This document shows positions 34,301-44,798 of a DNA stretch of 64,000 nt, in pieces. The position numbers were made by a program, and so were the translations under genes. The notes beneath the pieces were generated by a model. The model searched no databases and had not been told where the DNA came from. It worked only from the letters and a program-made list of their open reading frames with translations. The DNA is from Ricordea florida (Eukaryota > Cnidaria > Anthozoa > Corallimorpharia > Ricordeidae), in assembly GCA_949710005.1 (NCBI GenBank), contig OX453275.1:21826691-21890690 (forward strand), in the 5' to 3' direction. How positions within the stretch are numbered: position 1 is the stretch's first letter; the number at the start of each line of letters is the position of its first letter.

Positions 34301-36774
34301 CAACCGAAATCTTTTGTTATCGTAGACTGAAATCAGATCTGAAAGTAGCTACGTAAATTGACTCCCTGATTGGCAAATCCATTGTTTGTTTTTCATGTTT
34401 CTACCACATGAGGTAAATGTATTTGAAATTCATTATTTGTAAAGGGATAAATTGTACAAGAAGGGAGTGGATACTTACGTTTCCGGCCGTGTCTAGAATT
34501 TCCAGTGATACTAAGTTGTCTCCAATGGTTACCGTTTTCTCGTAGATCATTTCTGAGAAAAAAAAAATGATGAATCAGAGATTTGAACTACCAAAGTCGA
34601 GACATTGCTTTATGTCCCGCTACTGGGATAAATTCAAAAGGCTAAATAGGTTAAGCCGATGGATGGTCGTATAATCTCCCGACCAATATCAACTTTACTT
34701 CAAACTAAAACGGTAGAGCTGTAAATTAAATGCTTCGGAACCATTTTTGTGGACTAATAAACACGAGCGGAAATGACCTTCAAATGTACGGAAAGACAGG
34801 AAAGACTGTTTATACGGTGACGTAAACACAGCGAGTTAGTGGATTCTTTGTAATGTGAACATCCATAGTCGGTAGGCAAAAGGTTATTTGTGCATCCAAA
34901 AACAGAGAATTAGGACCTGTTCACTTGGAGGTGGGGGACCCCAGGTAGGTGAGGTACCTCACCTCGGTGAGGTTACCAAACTTTTCATACAATCTCTCTT
35001 TTTTTCTTGATTGTGTTCACATGCGAGGTGGGGTACCCCGGGTAGGCGGGTTACCCGGCTAGCCAGGCCGGGTAACCCGCCTAGCTGGGGTGAGTTTTCT
35101 CCATGTGAAAGCTCGAGAGTGGGGTAACCCGCCTAGCCGGAGTAATAAAATCCAAATTGCGCAAAGCCCGCCAAAAAAAATATGGCTGCCAACCACTACC
35201 AGCGTGGCGAGTTCTTTCGACGACATAAACTCAAACAACTCGAAACCCCTGAACTTGACAGTGCCCGCGACAATTTGGAAACCGATTGCGGAAAATTGCG
35301 TTTCCCACCACTTAGGCGTCTTTAGTCCCCATCTTTGTTTATGTGCGTACTTTGTCACTGCGCGATAGCATTTTAAACCTCACCCCACCTCGCCGGATTG
35401 CATGTGAAGACAAGTTTTCTTCACCACGGGTACGTGGGTACCTCACCTACCCGGGGTCCCCCACCTCCATGTGAACAGGCCCTTAGTCCATGCATCAAAC
35501 GAATTATGATAAAACGATTAAAATTCTTTCGATAATCTTTATCAACGCATTAATCGCTTTTTAATGGAGTTTTTCAGCGAGGAATGTTTTTCGCTGGGCT
35601 CATATTTCAGCAAGTAAACCTGTAAATTAGCTGTTGAAAAATATGTACGATCATTTAAACCTATTTGTGCGTTTGAGTACTACTAAAGGAAGGCAACATC
35701 CTCACAACAAAGACCAACAAAGCAAAGCTTCGTCGTTCGTGTCTCTAGACAGCATCAAACCATAAAAGGCCTATTCAAATTTGACTTACCGAGTGTAGGA
35801 TCGTATTCATTGAGAAATCGCCCAGTCACAAATCTCACGACCAGGGCTGCAAAGTAAAGGGGCAAGAAATCTGTCAATCACGGTAATCGCTCATTAAACA
35901 GTACGGCATATGGAAGCTAAATAGCTAGTTTCTAACCGACAACTGCGGCTTTAAATCACAAATCAGGAGCGACAAATGCTAAGATGAAAGGAACCCACAG
36001 GAAATGCATCAACTCAACTGCTGTTATGCAATGAAATGGTATTCGTCAAAATGTTTATGGTATACTAACGAGTAAAATAAAATCGGCAGAAATGAAACCA
36101 TACGTAATACATTCAAAACTTTGGCGATCAAGCAAAGCAAGTGGTTCATGTTGTTTGAGTCAATATAAAAGTCTTAATGGTGAACTTTCAAGGGGTATTT
36201 TGGGTTAAGTTTTGTCCAGCCCCACACATCTCAATGATTGCTTGATCCTATAGTATCAGCGAATCCAATCTAGCCGATCCCTACCCCTCTCATATTCATT
36301 GACTGGTGTGACGCACTGTGAGTGCTCACTTGATACTCAAGTCGTACCAAAAAAAAAAAAAACAGGTGATTCAAGTTCAAAGACTTTACCTGTTTTGCCG
36401 ACACCTCCTGCTCCGAGCAACACAACAGAATGTTTTTCGCTGGCGGTTGGTATGGTTTCCTTGCTTGAGGAGGACTTGAGCTTGCCACCTAACAAACTCG
36501 GTCTTTTCCTCGAAGTCGACGTGAAGTCCAATTTAGCCGGGCTATTTTCAAGTCTGGCGCAAGCGATGCTGTTGCTCCGACTCATGGCGGGCTTCTTCTC
36601 AGCAGAGTAGGGCAGACTTAAACTTCCTCTTCTGGGAAAACGACAGCTTCCTCCAGCGCGCTGCTGCGGTGGCGTTGAACGGCTTAGGGGCTCACACATT
36701 TGTATCGGCATTAATGAAGAGCCGTGACTGAAGTTTGAGGTTCTCGCGTATTCTAGATCTTGCTTCAGAGCCAT
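31351..36774 (-). CDS. Ras-like small GTPase (RERG/RASL12-type)
   Basis: Four exons: 36774-36390, 35846-35790, 34552-34479 and 31767-31351. All introns are GT-AG and all phases match, giving 310 residues. Residues 1-112 form a Ser/Arg/Pro-rich extension without a domain. The GTPase fold starts at 116: P-loop GAGGVGKT (121-128), ALVVRFVTGRFLNEYDPTLE with switch I Thr146, DTAGN (168-172), NKRD (225-228) and ETSA (253-256). ALVVRF-x-T-x-RF-x-x-EYDPTLE and EILDTAG are typical of RERG/RASL12. The catalytic Gln after DTAG is Asn here, so intrinsic GTP hydrolysis is probably altered. The tail (RRGSLTTW) has no CAAX cysteine, so prenyl anchoring is not expected, as in RERG. It probably acts as a cytosolic signalling switch. 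RERG versus RASL12 orthology is unresolved. Confidence 0.85.
32000..32690 (+). repeat. Tandem array of a ~110-120 bp repeat in intron 3 of the Ras-like gene
   Basis: Five to six imperfect units with CACACTGCATGGTTTGATTC, AGAACCACACTGTATAGTAA, AACAAACAGTAC and the palindromic core ACAGTACAGTACTGT, then TTCAGTAGC. The same unit occurs inverted at 13625-13920 and at about 39100-39215. Confidence 0.85.
32873..33018. mobile_element. Foldback MITE, 146 bp
   Basis: TAGCCTGCAGAACAGGCGTG at 32873 pairs with CACGCCTGTTCTGCAGGCTA ending at 33018. The arms continue through GCGTATTTCAGG/CCTGAAATACGC. The GC-rich centre contains CGCGCGAGACTCG. It lies in intron 3 of the Ras-like gene. Confidence 0.85.
33210..34200. 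repeat. ~348-bp direct duplication rich in GGAAA/TTTCC words
   Basis: The segment starting GGGAAAACCGGTCAGTGTAC at 33416 recurs as GGGAAAACTGGTCTGTGTAC at 33764. The shared order is AAATGG(T)..., GGGAAATTCTGTT, GAATCTAGAAC, AAATTCCGTTTGG, ACATTCCGAT, then CCGGAATTTCCG. Flanks carry more degraded copies of GGAAAACAGGA. It is intronic and non-coding. Confidence 0.75.
34913..35482. mobile_element. 570-bp Harbinger-like MITE with TTA duplication
   Basis: The left end GGACCTGTTCAC then GGAGGTGGGGGACCCC matches the complement of the right end GGGGTCCCCCACCTCC then GTGAACAGGCCC. TTA flanks both sides (34910-34912 and 35483-35485), as in PIF/Harbinger elements. Internal GGGTAACCCGCCTAGC words repeat. 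No ORF. It lies in intron 2 of the Ras-like gene. Confidence 0.85.
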
Positions 36775-38145
36775 CTACATCTGTCACCTACTCGGCCTTC
36801 TCCATGTCTGTCTGTATATGTGAAAAACGGGAACGCAGTCTTCTATTAGTATGAGTGTCACGTGTTACTGGTCCTGTTCACCCTCGCCTTTTGCTACCTT
36901 CGTAACAATATAAAGGTTTTTTTTAGGGCAATGTCAACTAATATTTGGTGCATATTGTTTTATTTAACAGACATTGTATTGTGATGCTTTTCTTAACACA
37001 ACAAAGGACATTTTTAACGCATTCCATTTCAAGACACAAAGCACAAAATGCTAATGCCAAACCAGCAATATCCTTTGCAGGGCTTAAAGGGTTGACCTGT
37101 CAATCCGTCAAATAATGGACTCGATTTTAGAAGAGACAATGACGTCAATGCATTTTCTTTCAAGAGAAATTGCAGTCCTCAGTGCCTTCCCGGCTACTTA
37201 AACTAAGCTCTTTCGGTCCAACAATATGGCGGTTTCCTCGAGCATTTAAATCACTTTGTTGTTTTTTCTCAGACAATAAACGAACAGATGTTTAGCTACC
37301 GCAACACTTTTAGACCTCTTTACAATACAAGAACATCACAAACGTAACACTATTTAAATCGTTTTTTCTACAGGTTAATTAGGTCCCACCTTGCATAATA
37401 GCTGGGTATGCCTTGAAAGACCAAAACGTTTTGCAGAGCACGCTTACGACACGAAAACGTCCTAAGAGGAAAGACGTATCATTTTCGTTGTCAGCGCATT
37501 GTTTAGCTTTGCTGTTGTACTCTGGTGATAAAATTAATTTGCAAAAGGTGTTTTCGGCAACGTCTGTGTACTTTTTACCGCGCTCGATTCATTAAAACGG
37601 TTGTGTAACTTCCGGTAAGTTAATTGGTACTAGCAGTCTAAATGATAACATCATTAACCGATTGTGGTTCCATTCTCACCCATTTGTCACCTACTTTCGT
37701 GTTTTCTTTGTCTTCGGTGTTTTTTGCAGTAGTAGGTATACGACTGTTTTATTTTTCTTTTGGCATTTATTTTCACAAAATGTAGCGGGGAAAATTTTCT
37801 GTTAAACTTTTTCGCGGGGAAAAATGAATTCCAAAAATAACTATTTGCTACTGTGCTTGGGATGGTACATACGAACGCTCCTGGTAATGGATTGGTCTCC
37901 TGACCTCTTACATTTTCTGTCTGGTCTATTGACAGCTAGATATGTTAACAACCTAAGACAAAGCGAATGGCCGAGAAAATTGTTTGTTTTGGAGCCAATC
38001 TTTTCTATATTCCGACATTGTATCAGTAATTTGCACAATGAAACGTGCTCAGAAATATTTGAAAAAGCAATTTGGGTCACCGTGCAAATTTAATTTGTGC
38101 AACTTTTAAACTGTTTAGAAAAAAGCAATTTAAGCGTCTTTTTAA
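36775..38145. other. 5' flank of the Ras-like gene, nothing else recognised
   Basis: The promoter of the Ras-like gene probably lies just right of 36774, but no core element can be named. A half-end of the TTAA-type MITE (GGGCTTAAAGGGTT) lies at about 37079. No other gene is seen. Confidence 0.5.
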
Positions 38146-38441
38146 GGGACGGACCAATAGAAAAGCGGATGGGAGGGGGGGGGGGGATGGGGAAAAAAAC
38201 AAAAAAAATTTATGCAAGGGAAAATGCCAAGAAAAAAAATTCATGCAAAGACGAAGGTAAAAAAAAAATTCGTGCAGAAGGAAGGTCCAATTGTGACTTT
38301 TTCACACGTAGTAAAAAAAATTGGTGCAGAGGGGTTCACCTGAAAAAACATTCCTGCACAAGCAGTGAGCGAAAAAAAAAATTCGCGCAAGCTGAAAATT
38401 CCCCACCCCCCCCCCCAATCACTTTTCTAATGGTCCGTTCC
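38146..38441. mobile_element. 296-bp MITE with TAA duplication and internal tandem motif
   Basis: The left end GGGACGGACCAATAGAAAAG and the right end CTTTTCTAATGGTCCGTTCC are near complements, flanked by TAA (38143-38145 and 38442-38444), Harbinger-like. Poly-G and poly-C lie just inside the ends. The interior repeats AAAAAAATT(C/T)(A/G)TGCA about six times, roughly every 30 bp. Confidence 0.85.
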
Positions 38442-38677
38442 TAATGAAATATTACGGTAGCAAAGCAGGTCAACACTTAAAATGCTGTCCATTAGCTGAT
38501 GTTGATACAGGACCCGGCAGAAGGCTATAGCCTCCTTCGCGGCCGTTTGTACGAACCGAGCCTAAAAACGACTGCGAAGGGGGCTGGGCAGAACTGAGCC
38601 CATTCGCTCGTGTTCTGGGTTTTCTCAAGATACATGCTTGACTTTGTCTTATAGCTACGGGGTTAATGTATTATGAT
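38442..38677. other. Spacer between two MITEs
   Basis: About 235 bp with no recognised feature. Confidence 0.5.
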
Positions 38678-38934
38678 GAGGGTCTCCCGGGGGGGGGGGG
38701 TCCTTGTTCCCTTGTTCCCTTCCAAAATTGCCCTATGTTCCCATGTTCCCACACATTTTCGTAAATTGTTCCCCTTTTATCAAATCCGCTTACCAGCTAC
38801 TCCCCCCCTCAATTTTCTCCCAAAAAAATGAAAAAAATTTGTTCCCCTGTTCCCCAAAATTGGCTAATGTTCCCTTGTTCCCTTCGATATTTTGCCAATG
38901 TTCCCTTGTTCCCCAAAACCCCTGGGAGACCCTC
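38678..38934. mobile_element. 257-bp MITE with TATGAT duplication
   Basis: The ends GAGGGTCTCCCGGGG and CCCCTGGGAGACCCTC are complementary, flanked by TATGAT (38672-38677 and 38935-38940). The interior is a degenerate array of TTGTTCCC and ATGTTCCC units. Confidence 0.85.
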
Positions 38935-39600
38935 TATGATGCCGTAGGGCATTACACATGTATGTGGACGAATAGTTTTGGGGATACTTAGCACTTTTCT
39001 AGATATTTCGAAAATTGTAAAATATCATTGAGATAATATTTTTCTTTGCTTGCTATTTTTTCAAAGGTAAGCAGTAACCTTGTTAACTTATGTTACCATA
39101 TACATAGTGTGACCATTCTTTAAAAAGCTACTGAACAGTACTGTACTGTGGTACTGTTTGTTTTACTAGACAGTGTGGTTCGAAATTTTTCATCTGTGGA
39201 TCAAACTATGCAGGTTAGGAATTAACGTATTATCTCGTTTTTGTATACTGGCAAGTGTAACGTCGGAGATCTGACTTGCACAATGCAAAACCTTCCTACT
39301 TATCCATGTATACAAATTCCTCTCTTCACGAATACATACCGCATGCCTATAATTTACACTTTTTGATATATCTTGCTCAACCATGTCAACATACAGCTAA
39401 TACAATAGCCAACAGAAATCTATTCTCTTCTAATACTACGCAACCAGAGAGAATTTTCAATAACCCAGGATATCTCGCAGCTTTGTTCTTTCAATTTCTC
39501 GATGTCACGAGTGAGATAAAGGAAAGGAGGTCTTCTCTTTGTCTTCTCTTTTATCCACAATATAGAAAGTAAGTATGATCTTCACTGGAAATGGGTAACC
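38935..39600. other. Non-coding stretch with one 110-bp repeat unit
   Basis: Contains a single unit of the dispersed ~110-bp family at about 39097-39215, in the orientation of 13625-13920 (GTGACCATTCTTTAAAAAGC then AACAGTACTGTACTGTGG). Nothing else is recognised. Confidence 0.6.
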
Positions 39601-39734
39601 CACCTTACGTGCTAGCTGTCATGGCGGACGGACTTGTGTTTTGAGCTCTCTACAAGTTTAATTTTAGAAGACTCTTCTTCTCTTCACGTTAGCACTTTAC
39701 ATTTGTATACTGCATAACAAGTATAATATTCATT

Positions 39735-40538
39735 ATGACTAAGCCAAAAGGGAAAAACACAGCTTCTAGAGGCTCTGGAGAAACAGAGAAAGTGAATAAT
39801 CCATCAAGCTTGCAGGAAGCCGAAGGTGACGAAGAGTACGTGTCCTTGACTTTGCTTAAACAGATGCTCTCTGTCCAGGAATCGATGCTCAAGGCACTCT
39901 TCCATTCAGTGATTTCTTCCGTGACGACTCGTGTTGACGATCTATTGAAGACGGTAACTGAATTAAAAAAAAGTCTCGAGTTTACTCAGAAGAATGTCGA
40001 AGAGCTCGATACAATGGCGACCAAAGTCGAAGACGCTGAAGGTGAAATTGGCTCCCTTCAAAAGACTCTTGATGAACATAGTTCTAAGATGGAATATCTT
40101 GAAAACCAAAGCAGGAGAAACAACATTAGAGTTTCAGGAATACCGGAATCGGCTGATGAAACGTGGGAGATTGCTGAAGAGAAAGTCAAGAAAGCAATCA
40201 GGGACTCGGAGAAGCTTGATATGGAAATCGCTATTGAGCGAGCACATAGAGTGGAAAGGAAGAAGAAACCAGAGGGAGCTAAAAAATCAGGACAGCCGAG
40301 GACCATTGTATGTCGCCTGAAGAATTGGAAACAGAAGGAAGCGGTGGTTAGAAAGGCCAGGAAGGAGAAACCTGAGGGCTTATTCATTTGTGAAGATCTA
40401 GCTGTCGCCACTTTGGAGAAACGAGCCAGTCAAGTCGAAAAGCTAAAAGCAGCCAAGAAGGCAGGGAAAACTGCATACTTTATTCTAGATCGCTTAATAA
40501 TTCGCGACAAGCGTCAGGTATCTCATGATGAGGGATAA
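39735..40538 (+). CDS. LINE ORF1 protein, coiled-coil plus RRM-like
   Basis: 267 residues, open from ATG to stop. Residues 40-125 have heptad-like Leu/Ile/Val spacing (LLKQMLSVQESMLKALFHSV, then LEFTQKNVEELDTM and IGSLQKTLDE), consistent with a trimeric coiled coil. Then YLENQSRRNNIRVSGIPE starts the L1 ORF1-type (Transposase_22) RNA-binding domain, followed by IERAHRVERKKKPEG and a basic C-terminus. ORF1 proteins package LINE RNA and act as nucleic-acid chaperones in the cytoplasm and nucleus. It is intact, although the partner ORF2 is broken, so it could still be expressed. Confidence 0.8.
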   Translation: MTKPKGKNTASRGSGETEKVNNPSSLQEAEGDEEYVSLTLLKQMLSVQESMLKALFHSVISSVTTRVDDLLKTVTELKKSLEFTQKNVEELDTMATKVEDAEGEIGSLQKTLDEHSSKMEYLENQSRRNNIRVSGIPESADETWEIAEEKVKKAIRDSEKLDMEIAIERAHRVERKKKPEGAKKSGQPRTIVCRLKNWKQKEAVVRKARKEKPEGLFICEDLAVATLEKRASQVEKLKAAKKAGKTAYFILDRLIIRDKRQVSHDEG

Positions 40539-40626
40539 GATAAGTAAACCCAATTTTCTTTCGAGTCATATTTACGTGAATTGCCGTTTTTCCATTTAGA
40601 TGATGAAAATTTTACATTAGCTGTGT

Positions 40627-41958
40627 TTGAACAACTTAATGGGCGGGTTAACTATGATGTGGATAGATTTGCCGGCTTTTTCTAAGATTCTAGAAAGGAT
40701 TGTTTATAATCGTTTGATAAATTTCTTGAATAAATTTATCATCCTTTCTAATAATCAATATGGTTTTAGGAAAAATCACTCTACTGCCTATGCGTTAATT
40801 CAATTATATGATAAACTTTCAGATGCGATTGATCAAGGAAAGGTTATCTTGGGACTATTTATTGACCTATCCAAGGCCTTCGACACTGTGAACCATGATA
40901 TCCTCCTTGCCAAACTAGAGTTTTATGGGGTTCGTGGTTGTGCATTACAGTGGTTCAAAAGTTATCTTTCTTGTAGAACTCAATTTGTACAGTACAATGG
41001 CTATAATTCTTCCTCTAAACACATCAAATGTGGAGTGCCTCAAGGATCGATTTTAGGACCATTATTGTTTTTGTTATACATTAATGACTTGTGTAATGTG
41101 TCAGAGGCCTTGGATTTCATACTTTTTGCCGATGATACCAACATTTTTTTTTCTCATAACGACTCAAATCAAATGATGGAAATTGTGAATAATGAATTGA
41201 AGAAACTATCAAGCTGGTTTCAGGCTAATAAGCTTTCTATCAACATAAAAAAGTCAAATTTTATTCTATTTAAAACAAAGCAAAACAAGCAAAAACTTGA
41301 CTTACATTTTTCAATTAATGATATTGAAATTGGTCGTGTAAATGAAGTTCTGTTTTTGGGAGTTATACTTGATGAACACTTATCTTGGAAATCTCAAATA
41401 CAAAACATAGCAAGAAAAGTCTCAAAATCAGTGGGCATTATTTACAAATCAAGTTTTTGCCTTAATAAGATCTCGTTATGTACTCTCTATTATAGTTTAG
41501 TTTATCCTTATTTACATTACTGTGCGATTGTGTGGGGCTCAACTTATCAGTCAAATTTAAAGCGTCTGATTAATCTTCAGAAACGGGTTATTAGAATAGT
41601 TTCAAGGAGTTCTTTTGATGCGCATGCCAATTCTATCTTTATAAGCTTAAGAATTCTAAAATTTGAAGATATTATCAAACTCCAAATAGGTAAAGTTATG
41701 TACCTTTATAAAAACGGCCTCCTTCCTGATAGTTTTTATGACATGTTTTTGCTTAACTGTGACATACATTCATATAATACTAGAAGTAAGAATTCCTTCC
41801 GTTTGCCCTACTGTAGGACAAATGTAAGGAAATTTTCACTTCGTTTTCAAGGGCCCAAAATATTTAATTCCCTTAGCTCTGAAATTCAGAATGCCTCTAG
41901 TACTGCTTTGTTCAATTCTAAACTTAAGTCATTTTTTCTTGGTATAAGCACAATTTAG
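40627..41958 (+). pseudogene. LINE ORF2 remnant, reverse transcriptase lacking endonuclease
   Basis: 443 open codons, with the recognisable protein starting PAFSKILERIVYNRLINFLN at about 40672. RT motifs in order: NQYGFRKNHST, FIDLSKAFDTVNHDILL (first catalytic Asp), GVPQGSILGPLLFLLYINDL, FADDTNIFF (catalytic Asp pair) and LFLGVILDEHLSW. The thumb and C-terminal HNYNTR-like segment (SYNTRSKNSF) and GPKIFNSL follow. The APE-type endonuclease and the N-terminal RT fingers are absent, and no start codon belongs to this frame. Clade is CR1/L2/jockey-like by motif style, not resolved further. Confidence 0.85.
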
Positions 41959-42061
41959 TTCTCCTAATGCTTGTGTGTAGTTTTTCTCCTCTTCGATTTT
42001 TTTTTCTCGTTTATTCTTGCATTTTTTTTTTCACCTTTTCTTTCTCGCCCTTTTTTTTTAT

Positions 42062-42087
42062 TTCATTATTATTATTATTATTATTAT
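42062..42087. repeat. (ATT)n tract in the LINE 3' region
   Basis: Eight to nine ATT units between T-rich runs, before the terminal A-rich tail. Confidence 0.85.
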
Positions 42088-42424
42088 TTTTTTTTACACT
42101 TACACGTTCAGCCTTTTCTATTTTTATCCTATTTTAATGATCATTTTCTATGTTCAAAACAAATATGCGTACTTAGAGTTAAATTGCCGATGTCAGCATT
42201 GTAATTATTAATTAAATAACATAATCTTAAAAGGTGGCTCTATTCATAAGCCTTATTGGCTTTCTTGGGCTTCCTTGCCTCGTCATTTTTTTTAAATTTT
42301 ACATGTATATTTTGTGTATATGGCAAAATAATAATAAATAAAAAAAAAAAAAAAATAAAAATGTTCTCATAACCCTAACTGCCTTTCAGTGCTACTGCCG
42401 GGCAATGAATATGTTGTAGTTCAA

Positions 42425-42516
42425 TTTTTTCCTTGGTTCAAATTTTATTTTCCTTTGTTTTCTGGTAATAATGAGTTTGAAACAAAGGAAAATAAAATTT
42501 GAACCAAGAAAAAAAA
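42425..42516. mobile_element. Palindromic MITE, 92 bp
   Basis: TTCCTTGGTTCAAATTTTAT then TTTCCTTTGTTT mirrors AAACAAAGGAAAATAAAATT then TGAACCAAG, with a ~19-bp loop. Confidence 0.8.
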
Positions 42517-43397
42517 TAAAACTGCAACAAATACATGGGTTCGTTGGGGGTGCTCCTTGAACCGTGGGCCCGGTAAAGGCGGTTTGACAATTGTAAACGA
42601 GTGAAAACCCCGGAAATGTGACTTCCTGGACTTTCGAAACCACTTCCATATTGAACCTGTTCCCAGAAGACCCTGGGGACTGTGACCTGGGGCAAGATTC
42701 TTTGAGCCTCTGACAGAAAATCAGGATTGATTAAGATACAAAAAGCTATTTATCCGTTCCGCGGACGGGGTAAATGGCTTTTTTACGATAGCAGGTGGTT
42801 TATTCACGGACATAAGAGGCGAATTCACATTTCAAAAAACAAAAAAAAAAACACTTCAATCACGCGTCGCATTAACAGTTAATGAAATCACGATTCACGA
42901 TATAAGGAAATAGATGTTAAGGTTTCACGAGAAAATAAAAGGGCGCGATCACGGCTCACTAAAATATCATGTTTCCCCCACCCCCCTCCCCCCCACTATA
43001 CCACCCTCATTAGAAATAATACTTCTCTGCTAAATCTACAGGACAGCGTTTTTAAGTATACAAATCCAAAATACTGTTTCCAGTCGTGTAACTCTCTTAT
43101 TGAGCAAGCTTACTCAAAACAGTACTTGGAGAATGTCGGCGACTCTTGGTCCTTAATTTTGAACAGACCTCCGTCGCTGCGCGTGCGTATTGTCAAGACC
43201 AGGCCTGAGGTGCGTCTCAATTATTTGATCTCGTGTAGAAAAAAAAAACTAAATGGTCACCATTCGTTCATACCAAACAGTCCTTTGATGTGGTGCTGTT
43301 TGATTTGTTAAAAAAGTAATTTTGCACTAATTTCCCTTAAACATTTTTTGCTTTCCTTATAAAAATCTACCGACACGAGCTCCTACTTCTCGAAGTG
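42517..43397. other. Non-coding stretch, nothing recognised
   Basis: No gene. Contains a C-rich run at 42974-42995. Confidence 0.5.
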
Positions 43398-44415
43398 TTA
43401 AGAGGCTGTCCGCGTAAGAACGGAGAAGGCAATTTTCGGACCTTTTCCGATTTGGCTGATTTTTTCAGTGAAAGTCAGCCATTATGTCCCATGTACAAAT
43501 ATCACATTTGTTTGGATCAATTCGATTTATTTCATTTTTTGCGAGGCGGTTTCTGAGACAACGTCAGTGTTGCCAGATTTGCCTTCCAACACTCTCAGAT
43601 TTAGCCCTCATGAGGAACAAACAGACATCGGGTTTTCAGTCAATTTGCATATTTGTGACGCGGATCGGATATCAATCCTTGGTTTCATAGCACTGTTACG
43701 GACATTTGCATCTGTTGTAAACAACGGCAAAAACAACCAAAAATGTTTATTTGCAACTAATGAGGCAGACTGTTGATGTTAACTTAAGGTCCAAAGCGTT
43801 TTTAGTTAGACAATTAGTCTATCGGTTGTACCGCCGAAATGTAAGCGTACAGCAAAATGGCGCAGATTTGGGAATTTAGCGCAATTTGCTACAACGCAGG
43901 GCGTAGAGTGCCCACAGATTTTATTCTGTAAATCACTAGTCTGGCCCTAGTACTTTCGTGTCATGATTCAGTTTACCTTAATTTTGGTGCCACATTCGAG
44001 AAAATACTACTCAACTAAAGGTATGTCATGTTTCGCTTATTTTGTATTGTGTCAGAGGTTATTTTCAAAGCCTTTTTGTTCGGTCAAACTTGTTCCAAGT
44101 TTTTCTGTATTACATGTCAAGTATTAAGGAGAGATTAAACTTGAATATGTGAAAAATTCAGCTTGTTTCGTAAAAAAGTTCTAGTTTGGCAACTCCCTAA
44201 GTATAGGGCTAAATCTGAGAGTGTCGGAAGGCAAATCTGGCAACACTGACGTTGTCTCAGAAACCGCCTCGCAAAAAATGAAATAAATCGAATTGATCCA
44301 AACAAATGTGATATTTGTACATGGGACATAATGGCTGACTTTCACTGAAAAAATCAGCCAAATCGGAAAAGGTCCGAAAATTGCCTTCTCCGTTCTTACG
44401 CGGACAGCCTCTTAA
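43398..44415. mobile_element. 1.0-kb element with 211-bp near-identical inverted repeats and TTAA ends
   Basis: Left arm 43398-43608 and right arm 44205-44415 are reverse complements, and I count one mismatch (CCAACACTC against CCGACACTC). Ends are TTAAGAGGCTGTCCGCGTAA and its complement, with TTAA at both outer edges (piggyBac-like or Kolobok-like target). The ~600-bp interior has no convincing ORF, so the element is non-autonomous. Arm identity implies a young insertion or recent gene conversion. Confidence 0.9.
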
Positions 44416-44798
44416 ACAGCGTTTGGAAAGAAGAGGTAAAAATGGCAGTTTTCTGACTACAAATGACCTGTAGACCAAAACACTGTTTCCTATAACTTAC
44501 TATTCAAACAGCCGCAAAGCAATGCCTCTTTTGGAGTGGGTTTCTTTACTTTAACGAAACGTTTTTTCAGTGACCATTACTTTGCATGGAATTGTATTTT
44601 GTAAGAGTTGTATTGGACAGGTAGGGACTACGATCTCTTGGAGAGAACATATGGCAGATCGTTTCTTATCAAATTAGAAATATTTTGCCCCTGTTCGTCG
44701 TGACAAGAGGAAATCTTTGGTTACGTTTGTCACAGGCCTTGGGGCACCCACAGCCGGAATGTTTTCGGACGGATATGGAAGCACCAAGACAATTCTAA

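Larger units (their letters stand above)
39601..42360 (+). mobile_element. Internally deleted LINE (CR1/L2/jockey-like)
   Basis: Contains an intact ORF1 (39735-40538), then only the reverse transcriptase C-terminal two thirds (40627-41958) and an A-rich 3' tail after ATT and T-rich tracts. The endonuclease domain and first RT motifs, about 2 kb, are missing between 40540 and 40660, while both ends remain. That is internal deletion rather than 5' truncation. The 5' boundary is approximate. No target duplication was found. Confidence 0.75.

Noticed and set aside
38097-38444. 115-codon Lys-rich open frame
   Set aside because: It lies inside the A-rich interior of a MITE.
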